DNA of 64,000 bases from JAKOUY01 sp037045185 (GTDB lineage: Bacteria > Actinomycetota > Acidimicrobiia > Acidimicrobiales > Ilumatobacteraceae), in NCBI GenBank assembly GCA_037045185.1, contig JBAOHQ010000004.1, positions 558,001-622,000 on the forward strand, given 5' to 3'. Positions 1-8,732 of the stretch are shown here, piece after piece. Numbering within the stretch: the stretch's first letter is position 1; every line of letters starts with the position of its first letter. The translations under genes were made by a program, and so were the position numbers. The notes beneath the pieces are model-generated. The model saw nothing but the letters and a program-made list of their open reading frames with translations, was not told the DNA's origin and searched no databases.

Positions 1-588
1 CTTGGTCCCCGGGGTGTAGGTGAACGTGGGCGCGACACCCGTCACGACCACGCCCCTGGCGCCCCACTCCAGCGCCAGCACCTTGGTGACCTGATTGAGG
101 CCGCCCTTCGACGCGCAGTAGACCACCTCGTCGCGGTTGGCCACCACCGAGATCTGCGAGCTCATGTTGACGATCCGGCCGTGTCCCTGTCCCAGCATCC
201 GGCGCGCTGCCGCCTGAGCGCAGAAGAACGACGCCCGTAGGTTCAGGTCCATCATCTCGTCCCAGTCGTCGGGGGTCACGTCGATCGCCGGGATCGGGTT
301 CCCCAGGCCTGCCACGTTCACCAGCGCGTCGATCCGGCCGTGGCGAGTCTCGATCTCGGCGAACAGTGGCTCGATCGAGGCGGTGGCACGCAAGTCAGCG
401 GCGTGCACGCTGAGCCGCTGGTGGCCGCCCAACTCTCGCTCCAGCTCCGCTGCCCGCTGGTCGTTTCGCGCCACTGCAGCCACCGTCGCTCCGGCGGCCA
501 GGAGGTACTCGGCCAGTCCCCGGCCGATCCCTCCGGACGCCCCGGTCACGACCACCACCGAGCCGTCGATGTCGAACACTGTTCCCAT
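1..588 (-). CDS. SDR family oxidoreductase (3' end cut by window)
   Basis: The first 196 codons of a short-chain dehydrogenase/reductase are visible; the C-terminus lies outside the window. A Rossmann dinucleotide-binding motif TGASGGIG sits at residues 15-22, NVAG at 91-94, a structural Asn at 116, the catalytic Ser in MSSQ around 143-144, and YxxxK as Tyr157/Lys161. This is the complete classical SDR Asn-Ser-Tyr-Lys set, so an active NAD(P)(H)-dependent alcohol or ketone oxidoreductase is expected. The substrate cannot be inferred. The start is the ATG at 588. It is divergent from the VOC gene at 642, leaving a 53-bp shared promoter gap. Confidence 0.85.
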   Translation of the reverse strand, partial: MGTVFDIDGSVVVVTGASGGIGRGLAEYLLAAGATVAAVARNDQRAAELERELGGHQRLSVHAADLRATASIEPLFAEIETRHGRIDALVNVAGLGNPIPAIDVTPDDWDEMMDLNLRASFFCAQAAARRMLGQGHGRIVNMSSQISVVANRDEVVYCASKGGLNQVTKVLALEWGARGVVVTGVAPTFTYTPGTK

Positions 589-641
589 CGCCCCAGTCTC
601 GCCGCGGCAACGCCGGTAGCGACGCGTGACAGGCTGTACCG

Positions 642-995
642 ATGGCCATCGCCCGCTTGCCAACCATCGTCATCGACTGCCCCGACCCCGCCGTTCTGGC
701 AGCCTTCTACAGGGCATTGCTCGGCTGGGAGGCCGATGCCTCGAACGAGTGGGTCGACCTGCGTGGCGACGGTCAGCGCATCTCCCTCCAGCGGGTGGAG
801 GACTACGTCGCCCCGCAGTGGCCGGGCAACCGAGTTCCCCAGCAGATGCACCTCGATGTGGTCGTGGACGACCTCGACACCGCCGAGGCCGGCGTGCTGG
901 CGCTGGGCGCCACCAAGGCCGATGAGCAACCGGGCACCACGTTTCGGGTGTTCCTCGACCCCGCCGGCCACCCGTTCTGCCTCTGCCTGTCCTGA
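642..995 (+). CDS. VOC / glyoxalase-like domain protein
   Basis: A 117-residue single-domain protein of the vicinal oxygen chelate fold (glyoxalase-like subgroup). The N-terminal beta-alpha-beta unit (ARLPTIVIDCPDPAVLAAFY) and the second unit (MHLDVVVDDLDTAE) are typical, as is the terminal FLDPAGHPFCL. These proteins dimerise to form a metal-binding pocket. No specific substrate can be assigned from sequence. It is followed 35 bp downstream by a SnoaL-like gene on the same strand, so the two may be cotranscribed. Confidence 0.7.
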   Translation: MAIARLPTIVIDCPDPAVLAAFYRALLGWEADASNEWVDLRGDGQRISLQRVEDYVAPQWPGNRVPQQMHLDVVVDDLDTAEAGVLALGATKADEQPGTTFRVFLDPAGHPFCLCLS

Positions 996-1030
996 CCCCG
1001 GGGCACCCCGGCCATGCCAAGATCCTCGCC

Positions 1031-1504
1031 ATGGCCGCCCTGACGACCCTCGCCACCATCGATCCCACCACACCCATCGCCCGGTGCCTGCGCCACTGGC
1101 AGGACGTGCTGACCGGCGACCCCGCCGCGCTGGACCGGATTCTCGCCGACGACGTGGTGATGCACTCACCCGTGTTGTTCAAACCCTTGCCGGGCAAAGC
1201 GCTGGTGGCGAAGTACCTGACCGCGGCGGCGATGTCGTTCATCGGCGATCCAGCCACGATCCCGCCAGCGTCGGTCACCGAGGAGTGGGACGGCCGGTTC
1301 CGCTACGTGCGCGAGGTGATCGGCCGCCATGACGCCGTGCTGGAGTTCGAGACCACGATGAGCGGCGCGTACGTGAACGGCGTCGACATGATCCGCTGCG
1401 ACGAGGACGGCCGGATCGTCGACTTCAAGGTGATGGTCCGTCCGGCCAAGGCGCTCGACGCCGTCCGCGAGCGAATGGTCGCCGCCCTCGCCACGCTCTC
1501 CTAA
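1031..1504 (+). CDS. SnoaL-like (NTF2-fold) protein
   Basis: A 157-residue protein with the pattern of NTF2/SnoaL-like folds: an N-terminal helix (IARCLRHWQDVLTGD), LDRILADDVVMHSPV, and a C-terminal strand pair ending in DMIRCDEDGRIVDFKVMVRP. Such proteins are small cone-shaped dimers acting as isomerases, cyclases or unknown binding proteins. The family is assigned from fold-level patterns only, and the reaction is unknown. It is followed by a hairpin at 1537-1583 that may end transcription. Confidence 0.65.
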   Translation: MAALTTLATIDPTTPIARCLRHWQDVLTGDPAALDRILADDVVMHSPVLFKPLPGKALVAKYLTAAAMSFIGDPATIPPASVTEEWDGRFRYVREVIGRHDAVLEFETTMSGAYVNGVDMIRCDEDGRIVDFKVMVRPAKALDAVRERMVAALATLS

Positions 1505-1536
1505 GCCTTCCTCAGACTGCGCCACCGACACCCCCG

Positions 1537-1583
1537 GTTTGTTCACGTGATCTCCAGCCCGACCGCGTTGTGAGTGAACAAAC
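1537..1583. repeat. 47-bp inverted repeat with 10-bp perfect arms
   Basis: The arms GTTTGTTCAC (1537-1546) and GTGAACAAAC (1574-1583) are perfect inverted repeats around a 27-nt spacer, with partly complementary C-rich and G-rich flanks. It lies between the SnoaL-like gene and the methyltransferase. It may be a terminator-like hairpin or an operator for the following gene. The spacer is long for an intrinsic terminator and there is no T-tract. Confidence 0.5.
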
Positions 1584-1615
1584 GGTGGGGCGGGGCGGTC
1601 TCTACACTCGATCGG

Positions 1616-2239
1616 ATGTCGCACGAAACCGTCAGCGCACCTGCCAACGTGTGGCTGCAGATGATCGCCAACAACCCGGGCCACTCGGCGTGGTACATCC
1701 AGCGGTTCCGGGACATGCACGACGCCGGTCACGACCTGCACGGGGAGGCCCGCTTCGTGGACGCCCTCGTCTCGCGTGGCGCGGCGGTCCTCGATGCCGG
1801 GTGCGGGCCCGGTCGAGTCGGTGGGCGGCTGGCGGCTCTGGGCCATGAGGTCGTGGGCGTCGACCTCGATCCCGAACTGATCGCTGCTGCCGAGAGCGAC
1901 CACCCGGGACCCACCTGGTTGGTGGACGACCTGTCCACGTTCGACCTCGGCGCCCGCGGGGTCCGTGACCGCTTCGACGTCATCGTCTGCGCCGGGAACG
2001 TGATGACCTTCCTCGATCCCGCCACACGACGCCAGGTGCTGGAACGGTTGGCCGCCCACCTGGCGCCCGGCGGGCGGATCGCCGTGGGCTTCGGCGCCAA
2101 TCGGGGCTACGACTTCGACGACTTCGTCGCCGATGCGGAGGCCGCCGGCCTGCGCGCCGGCGTTCGCCTGGCCACGTGGGACCTGCGCCCGCTCGACGCC
2201 ACGTCGGAGTTCATGGTCACCCTGCTGGAGCGGGCATGA
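1616..2239 (+). CDS. Class I SAM-dependent methyltransferase
   Basis: A 207-residue Rossmann-fold methyltransferase. Motif I is VLDAGCGPGRVGGRLAALGHEVVGVDLDPELI with the acidic motif II residue VDLD, followed by a methyltransf_11/25-like core (FDVIVCAGNVMTFLDP and LAPGGRIAVGF). The ATG at 1616 is preferred over an in-frame upstream GTG because that codon falls inside the inverted repeat at 1537-1583. No good Shine-Dalgarno sequence precedes it, so the mRNA may be leaderless. The stop overlaps the next ATG (ATGA), which implies translational coupling. The substrate is unknown. Confidence 0.8.
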   Translation: MSHETVSAPANVWLQMIANNPGHSAWYIQRFRDMHDAGHDLHGEARFVDALVSRGAAVLDAGCGPGRVGGRLAALGHEVVGVDLDPELIAAAESDHPGPTWLVDDLSTFDLGARGVRDRFDVIVCAGNVMTFLDPATRRQVLERLAAHLAPGGRIAVGFGANRGYDFDDFVADAEAAGLRAGVRLATWDLRPLDATSEFMVTLLERA

Positions 2240-2790
2240 CCCTGACACTGAGCATTCGCAAGGTGGTCTCGCTGGTCGAATCCACGATGCGCGAGCAGGG
2301 CCGCGAGGTGGACGGCGAGCGGCGCAAGGTGGCCTGCGGGCTGGTCATGCACAACCCGTACGCCGGGCAGTACGTCGAGGACCTCGCCGACCTCGTAGCC
2401 CTCGGAGCGGCGGTGGGGGCGCGGCTCGCGGACGAGGCGCTGGCGGTCCTCGGCCTGCCCGCCGCGGCTGTGTCGGCCTACGGCAAGGCGGCGATCGTCG
2501 GATCGGCCGGTGAGATCGAGCACGCCGCGGCCGTGATCCATCCCAGCTTCGGAGCGCCGGTGCGCGCTGCGCTCGGGCGAGGACCGGCGATCATCCCGTC
2601 CACCAAGCTGCTGGGCGGACCGGGCACGCGCATCGTCGCGCCGCTGACCAACTGCGACGACATCTGGCAGTTCGACGAGATGGATGCGATCGCCTTTTCG
2701 ATCGACGACGCTCCTCGCGACGACGAGATGGTCGTCGTTCTGGCGCTCGCCGTAGGCGGACGCCCACTCCACCGGATCCGAAAGGGCTGA
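2236..2790 (+). CDS. Amino acid synthesis (AA_synth, DUF1185-like) family protein
   Basis: A 184-residue protein matching the pattern of the 'amino acid synthesis' family: SIRKVVSLVESTMREQGREV, then a conserved VMHNPYAGQYVEDLADL segment and AAVIHPSFGAPVRAALGRG. The biochemical role of the family is not established, but its members often lie in catabolic operons. The ATG overlaps the methyltransferase stop and only 3 bp separate it from the EthD gene, so it is the middle gene of a tight operon (2236-3414). A longer upstream reading with no homology was rejected. Confidence 0.7.
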   Translation: MTLTLSIRKVVSLVESTMREQGREVDGERRKVACGLVMHNPYAGQYVEDLADLVALGAAVGARLADEALAVLGLPAAAVSAYGKAAIVGSAGEIEHAAAVIHPSFGAPVRAALGRGPAIIPSTKLLGGPGTRIVAPLTNCDDIWQFDEMDAIAFSIDDAPRDDEMVVVLALAVGGRPLHRIRKG

Positions 2791-2793
2791 GCG

Positions 2794-3096
2794 ATGCACA
2801 AGGTGATCATCCTGTTGACCCGCCGTGAGGGGACCACCCACGACGAGTTCCTGCACTGGTGGCTGAACGACCACCGAGCCCTGGCCGAGCAGTTGCCCGG
2901 TGTGCGCAAGCTGGTCTTCAACGACGTGGCCGATGGCAGCGGCCCGGACGGGATCGCCGAGCTGTGGTTCGACAGCGAGCAGGCGTCGATCGACGCCTAC
3001 GGCACCGAGGCCGGCAAGCGAGTGGCGGCGCACACGCTGAGCTACGTGCAGAGCCGGATCCGGCTGGTGGTGACCGAGCACCAGATCGTTGGCTGA
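2794..3096 (+). CDS. EthD family protein
   Basis: A 100-residue ferredoxin-like (dimeric alpha-beta barrel) protein of the EthD family. The signature is HKVIILLTRREGTTHDEFLHWW, with the aromatic/His pair NDHRALAEQLPGVR, and a C-terminal LVVTEHQIV. EthD-type proteins accompany oxygenase or ring-degradation systems and act as small isomerase- or decarboxylase-like accessory proteins. Its role here is unknown. It sits in an operon with the AA_synth and DUF1905 genes. Confidence 0.75.
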   Translation: MHKVIILLTRREGTTHDEFLHWWLNDHRALAEQLPGVRKLVFNDVADGSGPDGIAELWFDSEQASIDAYGTEAGKRVAAHTLSYVQSRIRLVVTEHQIVG

Positions 3097-3117
3097 ACCA
3101 CACGATCGGAGGTCACG

Positions 3118-3414
3118 GTGCGGTTCACCTTCTCGGGCACGATCATCGAGTGGCGAGGTCCGGCGCCGCACTACTTCGTCGCGTTGCCGCCCGACGACGG
3201 CGAGTTGCTGATCGACATGCCCGAGCTGAGCTACGGCTGGGGGTGCATTGCCGCCCACGTCACCATCGGCGGGACGCGGTACCGCACTGCGTTGATGCCC
3301 AAGGACGGCAGGATGCTGGTGCCCATCAAGGTCGCCGTGCGCCGCGCCGAGGGCATCGACCTCGGCGATCGGATCACGCTGTCGGTCGAGGTCGGTGAGC
3401 CGCGGCGGATCTGA
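3118..3414 (+). CDS. DUF1905 domain protein
   Basis: A 98-residue protein starting at a GTG with GGAGG-like sequence just upstream. It carries the DUF1905 pattern: FSGTIIEWRGPAPHYFVALP at the start, a central Trp-containing loop, and the core VTIGGTRYRTALMPKDGRMLVPIKVAVRRAEGI. DUF1905 is a small beta-barrel domain of unknown function, often paired with YdeI/OmpD-like domains that are absent here. It is the last gene of the plus-strand cluster and converges on the alkylation repair gene. Confidence 0.7.
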   Translation: MRFTFSGTIIEWRGPAPHYFVALPPDDGELLIDMPELSYGWGCIAAHVTIGGTRYRTALMPKDGRMLVPIKVAVRRAEGIDLGDRITLSVEVGEPRRI

Positions 3415-3469
3415 GCCACACCGGCGTCAGCCCTTCGGTCGGGCTGCCGGAGATTGACTCGACCCGTCG

Positions 3470-4193
3470 TCAGTTCACCGGCGGCAGGCGCTTGGTGGCC
3501 TCACGAACCGTCAACGAGGCCATCCGCTGCCGCTGCCGATCGACGAACCCACGTACCCAGATCGGGTCGGTGTAGGAGTACTGGCGCAGCGCCCAGCCGA
3601 TGGCCTTGCGAATCCAGAACTGATCACCGAACCGGCTCGTGGCGAGGTTGGGCTCGATCGTGGCAGCCAGCAGCTCGCTGTCCGTGTCGTCCTTGCAGCC
3701 GAGCTGATGAAGGATCGCCGTTCGTCGCAGCCACAGGTGGTCGCCCTCTGCCCAGGCCATCATGCGCTGCGCCTCGGTCGACCGATGGGCCGTCACGATC
3801 GGCCCGACGAGGTGACCGGCGATCTCGTCGACCACATCCCACCACGCCCCCGGTCAGCACCAGATGGCGATACAACGTCAGCGTGGCCGGGTCCTGCCAC
3901 CGGCGGAACCGCCTCGCCCGGGCCAGCGCCAGCGCCGCATACCGCTCCTCGCGGTGCGTGGCCCCGTCCCACAGCGCTCGGATCGTCTTCTCCCACGCTG
4001 ACCGGTCGGTGAGCTGCGCAGCGGCCAGCTCCAGGTGGGGGCGCACGAGCGCCCGTACCTCGGGCGAGGTGATGCCGTGATAGGGCATCGCCGATTTCAT
4101 GTAGCGCTGCTGGCTCGCGGCCCGCTGTGGATCCCCTGCGGCAGCCAGCGCGGCCCGTAGGCCGGCAATCCACTCGGCGTCCGCGGCACTCAC
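3470..4193 (-). pseudogene. DNA alkylation repair (AlkD-like) protein, one frameshift
   Basis: A HEAT-repeat DNA glycosylase of the AlkD-like 'DNA alkylation repair' family, about 240 residues after repair, split over two frames. The N-terminal part has QQRYMKSAMPYHGI and WDGATHREERYAAL; the C-terminal part has AWAEGDHLWLRRTAI and FWIRKAIGWALRQY. The frame breaks at the C5 run 3847-3851 (a G run in the coding strand). Removing one base restores LTGAWWDVVDEI, the expected Trp-Trp-Asp segment. The GTG at 4193 follows GAGG at good spacing. It is either a real pseudogene or one residual sequencing insertion in a homopolymer. Confidence 0.8.
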
Positions 4194-4221
4194 CTGTGTG
4201 CCTCGATCCGCAGCAACGTGG

Positions 4222-5436
4222 TCAGCCGCCGGCTGCGTCGGCCCCACACTGGGTGCAGTGGTTGTCCGCCGGCGGCTTGCCGGCGAGCAGTTCGCTGACC
4301 CAGTCGACCAGCTTCACACCGTTCTGCTCCTCGGTGTAGAAGGCGTCGTCGTGCAGCACCGTGTGATTACCGCCAGGGGAGATGTAGCTGGACAGGTTGA
4401 TGCCGGCGGCCTCCACCTGTGCCTCGTTCTTGTCGATCAAGGTGTCGAGCTTGGACGAGTCGACCCCGGCGAGCGCAGCGAACATGGTCTGGGTCTGGTC
4501 GAAGGCGTAGTCGTGGCGGGCGAAGATGATGCCCGGGTCATGCTTGCCGGCCTGGATGAACAGCCCGGGGAAGCTCCACGTCTCTGCCGTCAGCCCGGCG
4601 TTTTCGGGCCACGCCGGTATGGCGCTGCCTGTGCCCCACGACCCGCCGACCACGGCGTTGATGGCCGGCACGTCCGGGTAGGCGCCGGACCCGTCGGCGA
4701 GGACACGGACCTCGGCCGCCGGCAGCAGGTCATGGGTCAGCCCGGCGTACAGCGGGGCAGGCACCGAGCCGGCGCTCTCCCCGGCCACGACGACGTGGGT
4801 GGCCTCGGGAAACCTGGACGCCATGGCACCCAGTGCCGTGGTCCCGTTGATGTAGCCGTTGTGGCGGACCACGACCCCGTTGCCGTAATCCTTGGTGGTG
4901 TTGCCGATGTGCACGTCACCGGTGCAGTACGGCACGAACACGATCGAGTACGAGGCGAACGGGTTCTCCGGGCGGCTGAGGTCGAAGATCCCCGAATCCA
5001 ACGCCGGCGGGTCGTTCGGGCCGAGGGCCCTCTTGTAACTGGTGCTGGCCGGACCGCAGGTGTCGGCGCTGAAGCAGGCGCCACCACCCTGCAGGAAGAA
5101 CAGCACCTTGGTGGGATCGCCTTGGTGGACGAAGTAGCGGAACGGGCTGCCGTCACTGCACATGCACGAGCCGGGCGCCTCCACGGTCTCCCACCCACCC
5201 GCCGGGGCTTGCGCCGCGGGGACCGCGGCGCTCACCGTGTCCGCGGTGACGGCGGCGCTCACCGTGTCCGCGGGGACCGCAGTGTCCGGGACGGCCGCGC
5301 TGGCCGTGTCAGCGGTGGCCGCCGGGGCCGTCACCGGCGTGGTCGCCGCCGCGGTCGTCGACAGTGTCGAGGTGGAGAGTGCCAGCACGGCACAGCACGC
5401 TGCCGCCGTCCCGATGAGCTTGCCCCAAGTACGCAT
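4222..5436 (-). CDS. Secreted pectinacetylesterase / Notum-like hydrolase
   Basis: A 404-residue secreted alpha/beta-hydrolase of the pectinacetylesterase family. After an N-terminal signal peptide (MRTWGKLIGTAAACCAVLAL) comes an Ala/Thr/Val-rich linker with a repeated DTVSAAV unit. The catalytic domain shows FFLQGGGACF (oxyanion-hole region), VFVPYCTGDVHIGN, and the nucleophile elbow GESAGSVPAPLYAG. The late Asp and His are plausibly in LFIQAGKHDPG and SPGGNHTVLHDDAFY. It probably deacylates a polysaccharide or a lipid-modified substrate outside the cell. The Met at 5436 is chosen because it begins the signal peptide; the upstream extension is low-complexity shadow. Confidence 0.8.
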   Translation of the reverse strand: MRTWGKLIGTAAACCAVLALSTSTLSTTAAATTPVTAPAATADTASAAVPDTAVPADTVSAAVTADTVSAAVPAAQAPAGGWETVEAPGSCMCSDGSPFRYFVHQGDPTKVLFFLQGGGACFSADTCGPASTSYKRALGPNDPPALDSGIFDLSRPENPFASYSIVFVPYCTGDVHIGNTTKDYGNGVVVRHNGYINGTTALGAMASRFPEATHVVVAGESAGSVPAPLYAGLTHDLLPAAEVRVLADGSGAYPDVPAINAVVGGSWGTGSAIPAWPENAGLTAETWSFPGLFIQAGKHDPGIIFARHDYAFDQTQTMFAALAGVDSSKLDTLIDKNEAQVEAAGINLSSYISPGGNHTVLHDDAFYTEEQNGVKLVDWVSELLAGKPPADNHCTQCGADAAGG

Positions 5437-5462
5437 GGGCGCATCGTAGGCCCCGGCGAGGC

Positions 5463-7181
5463 TCAGTCGGTGACGGCCGAAGCCTGGAAGGCAGCGACCG
5501 CGGTGGGCAGGGTGGCGAACAGGCGGTCGGGGCCCACCTTTCGCAGGAGCCCTGCGGCCTCCAGGTCGTCGGCGAGCTCGTGCTTGACGCGGGCCATGGC
5601 GAAGACGATGTCGCGGCGGGTCAGTTCGCTCCGCAGGTCGTCGAGCGCGTCGATCCCCGTGAGGTCGACCTCGACGATGCCCTCGGCGTTCAGCACGAAC
5701 CATGTGATCGGCGTGTCGGAGGCGTCGACGGCAGCCATCGCCCGCCGGCGGAAGTCCTCGGCGTTGGCGAAGAACAGCGGGGAGTCGTAGCGGTAGACCA
5801 TCAGGCCGGGCACGGTGACTGCGTTCGGGTAGTCGTCGACGTCATGCATGCCAGGAACCCCCGGGACGTAGCCCAACACCGCGTCGTGCGGCCTGGCGAC
5901 CCGGCGCAGCAGGTCCAGGATGGACAGCCCGATGGCCACGGCGATACCCACGAGGACGTCGGTGACCAGCACACCGAGGAAGGCGACGGCGGCGAGGAAC
6001 AGCTCACTGCGGCGGAACCTGGCGATGCGGCGGATCTCGCCCACCTCCACCAGCTTGGCGGCCGCGAAGACCACGACACCGCCGAGGGCCGCCATCGGGA
6101 AGTGACCCAGCGCCGGGCCGACGGCGAGCATGGCGACGAACACGGTGATGGCAGTCACCACCGCGGACAGCTGCGTCTTGGCGCCAACGGCCGCGCCGAT
6201 GGCCGTGCGGCTGCCGCTGCTGCTCACCGGGAAGCCGCGCAGGAGCCCACCGGCGAGGTTCGTCGCCCCCAAGGCCAGGAACTCCCGGTTGGCGTCGATC
6301 GGTTCCCCCTCGCTAAACGCCCGGGCGGTCAGCACGTTGTCGGTGTAGCCAACGATGGCCAGGCCGAAGGCCGCCGGGATGAGCCTGACGAGGTCGGCCG
6401 CGGCGATGTCCGGGATGGCTGGTGTTGGCAGGCTGCGCGGCACGGTACCCACCACGGCCACACCGTGATGGTCCAGGTGGAACACCTCGGTGACGACGGC
6501 CGCGAGCACCATCACGATGAGCGGGGTGGGCCACGTCGGGCGAAGTCGGGACATGATCACCAGGATGACCAGCACGGTCGCGGCGACGATCACCGTTGGC
6601 GCGTTGGTCCGGGCGGCGTGGCTGATGGCGTACCACAGCTGCTGATAGGGGCGTTCGCCGCGCAGCTGGAACCCGAGCACCTTGCCCAGCTGGCTGACCA
6701 CCATCAGCACGGCGATGCCAGCCATGTACCCGACAAGCACCGGGTGGGACAGCAGGTCGGCGAAGAACCCGGCCTTGAACAGCCAGCCGGCCAGGCAGAT
6801 CAGCCCGACGACGACGGCAAGCATGGCGGCGATGCCGGCCGTCCGAGCGGCGTCGCCGTTGCCCAAGGCCGCGACGGTGGCCCCAGTCATCAGCGCGGTG
6901 GACGACTCCGGCCCCGCCGACAGCAGCAGCGACGAGCCGAGCGCGGCGTACGCCAGCAACGGGCCGACCGACGCCCACAACCCAGCCGCCGGGGGGAGAC
7001 CGGCGATGGTCGCGTAGGCCATGACCTGGGGGACCAGATAGGCGGCAATGGTGACACCGGCGATCACGTCGCCGCGCAGCCATCTCCGCCGGTAGTTCCG
7101 GATCAGTGCCAGCCCGGCTGGTGGTACCGGGTCAGTTGACCGCGCTGCCACGACCTTCCCAGTAGGGGGCGCGCAGCTCAC
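5463..7181 (-). CDS. SulP family anion transporter with STAS domain
   Basis: A 572-residue SLC26/SulP permease. The N-terminal sequence DVIAGVTIAAYLVPQVMAYATIAGLPPAAGLWAS is the family signature, followed by about 12 hydrophobic segments and a C-terminal STAS domain (about residues 440-560; LFFANAEDFRRRAMAAVDA and EGIVEVDLTGIDALDDLRSEL). It probably imports sulfate or another small anion, possibly bicarbonate. The ATG at 7181 overlaps the upstream ligase gene by 50 bp. A GTG at 7151 is an alternative start, but its purine tract lies only 2 nt upstream, so the start is uncertain. Confidence 0.85.
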   Translation of the reverse strand: MSCAPPTGKVVAARSTDPVPPAGLALIRNYRRRWLRGDVIAGVTIAAYLVPQVMAYATIAGLPPAAGLWASVGPLLAYAALGSSLLLSAGPESSTALMTGATVAALGNGDAARTAGIAAMLAVVVGLICLAGWLFKAGFFADLLSHPVLVGYMAGIAVLMVVSQLGKVLGFQLRGERPYQQLWYAISHAARTNAPTVIVAATVLVILVIMSRLRPTWPTPLIVMVLAAVVTEVFHLDHHGVAVVGTVPRSLPTPAIPDIAAADLVRLIPAAFGLAIVGYTDNVLTARAFSEGEPIDANREFLALGATNLAGGLLRGFPVSSSGSRTAIGAAVGAKTQLSAVVTAITVFVAMLAVGPALGHFPMAALGGVVVFAAAKLVEVGEIRRIARFRRSELFLAAVAFLGVLVTDVLVGIAVAIGLSILDLLRRVARPHDAVLGYVPGVPGMHDVDDYPNAVTVPGLMVYRYDSPLFFANAEDFRRRAMAAVDASDTPITWFVLNAEGIVEVDLTGIDALDDLRSELTRRDIVFAMARVKHELADDLEAAGLLRKVGPDRLFATLPTAVAAFQASAVTD

Positions 7182-8700
7182 GCTTCAACGGCTTCATCGC
7201 CCCGGACAGCGGGATCGGGTCGGCGCGGAACTCGATCGATTTGGGAACCTTGTACCCGGCGATGGTCAGCCTGGCGTGCTCACGGAGCTCGTCCTCGGTG
7301 ACCTCCACGCCCAGGTTCAGCACCACGACGGCGTGCACCTGCTCGCCCCACACGTCGTGGGGGATGCCGATCACCGCCACCTGGGCGACGGCCGGGTGGT
7401 TGGACAGGGCGTTCTCCACCTCGGTGGAGTACACGTTCTCGCCGCCCGTGACGATCATGTCCTTCACCCGGTCCACCAGGAACAGGTATCCGTGGTCATC
7501 GACATGGCCGGCGTCCCCGGTGCGGTACCAACCGTCCACGAACACCGCATCCGTCTGCTCGGGGAGCTTCCAGTACTCACGCATGAAGTTGCCACCGCGA
7601 GCCCACACCTCACCGTCCTCACCGGTGGGGACCTCGTTGCCCATCTCGTCACGGATGCTGATCTCGGTGCCCAGCGCCGGCCGGCCGGCCGAGCGCAGCC
7701 GGGGCCCGCCACGGCGATGGTCGTCGGCGGTCAGGAAGGTCAGCACCGAGCTGCATTCGGTCATGCCGTAGCCCTGCCAGATGTTGACCTCCGGCATGGC
7801 CGCCATGATCCGGTCGAGCAACGCCGCCGGCATGGGCGAAGCGCCGTAGACGAGGTCACGCATCGACGACACCCGTTGCGGTGTGAACGACGGATGCTGC
7901 AGCATCAGGGCGATCATCGTCGGCACCATCATCGTCCAGTCCACGTCGTGGGCCTCGATGTTGTCGATCACCGCGCCGGGCTCGAACATCGGCACGAACG
8001 TGGACACCGCACCGGTGGCCGGAACCCCCAACACCCCGCCCATCGAGGCGGCATGGAACATCGGCGTCTGGTGCAGATACACCCGCTCGTCGCTCAGCGG
8101 GATGGACATCCCGATGTGGTACATGTTCAGCATCTCGGCACGTTGGTCGAGCAGGGCGCCCTTGGACTGCCCGGTGGTGCCGCCGGTGTACATCAGCACG
8201 ACGGGGTCGGTCTCCTCGGGTTCGGCGGGGACCACCGGCTCTCCGGACGCCAGCAGGTCCTCGTAGGACGCGGTCACCTCGACGTCGGCGTCGCCGATGA
8301 GCACGACGTGGCGCAGTGGAAGCTCGCCGCGGGCTTCGGCGATGTTGCGCAGGAAGTGCTCGGCGAAGATGGCGTCGACGAAGGCGACCGTCGCCTCGCT
8401 GTCGGCAAGGATGTACTGCAACTCCTTGCCGGCCAGGCGCAGGTTCAACGGGTTGATGACCCCGGCCCCCAGGAATCCGGCGTGGTACAGCTCGAGGTAC
8501 TGGTGGCTGTTGCACGACATCACGGCGAAGCGTTCGCCGCGCTGCATGCCGAGTTGGTGCTGCATGGCGTTGGCCAGACGCATCACCCGTTCGCCGTGCT
8601 GGGCGAAGGTCCCCCGATACGCACCGTCCTTGATCCCGACCTTGTCGGCGTGACGGGTCAGTGCCGGAACGAACAATCGGTGGTACACCAACTCCTTCAT
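7132..8700 (-). CDS. Acyl-CoA synthetase (AMP-dependent ligase)
   Basis: A 522-residue member of the ANL superfamily that activates a carboxylate via acyl-AMP to acyl-CoA. The P-loop is VLMYTGGTTGQSKGALL, followed by HQTPMFHAASMGG, the A5 motif WQGYGMTECSSVLTF, the hinge region GWYRTGDAGHVDDHGYLFLVDRVKDMIVTGGENVYSTEVE, and the catalytic lysine region YKVPKSIEF near the C-terminus. The sequence resembles fatty-acyl-CoA ligases of the FadD type, but chain-length specificity cannot be read. A GTG-ATG pair follows an AGGGGGG tract; the ATG at 8700 has the better spacing. Confidence 0.88.
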   Translation of the reverse strand: MKELVYHRLFVPALTRHADKVGIKDGAYRGTFAQHGERVMRLANAMQHQLGMQRGERFAVMSCNSHQYLELYHAGFLGAGVINPLNLRLAGKELQYILADSEATVAFVDAIFAEHFLRNIAEARGELPLRHVVLIGDADVEVTASYEDLLASGEPVVPAEPEETDPVVLMYTGGTTGQSKGALLDQRAEMLNMYHIGMSIPLSDERVYLHQTPMFHAASMGGVLGVPATGAVSTFVPMFEPGAVIDNIEAHDVDWTMMVPTMIALMLQHPSFTPQRVSSMRDLVYGASPMPAALLDRIMAAMPEVNIWQGYGMTECSSVLTFLTADDHRRGGPRLRSAGRPALGTEISIRDEMGNEVPTGEDGEVWARGGNFMREYWKLPEQTDAVFVDGWYRTGDAGHVDDHGYLFLVDRVKDMIVTGGENVYSTEVENALSNHPAVAQVAVIGIPHDVWGEQVHAVVVLNLGVEVTEDELREHARLTIAGYKVPKSIEFRADPIPLSGAMKPLKRELRAPYWEGRGSAVN

Positions 8701-8732
8701 CACGTCCCCCCTTTCGACGAATGCGCCGAAGG

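Noticed and set aside
5222..5275. Short tandem DNA repeat in the esterase gene
   Set aside because: It codes the repeated Ala/Val/Thr linker after the signal peptide, a common form of low-complexity linker.
4198..5790. A 530-residue plus-strand open frame
   Set aside because: It is antisense to the pectinacetylesterase-like gene and SulP gene, with composition typical of a shadow frame.
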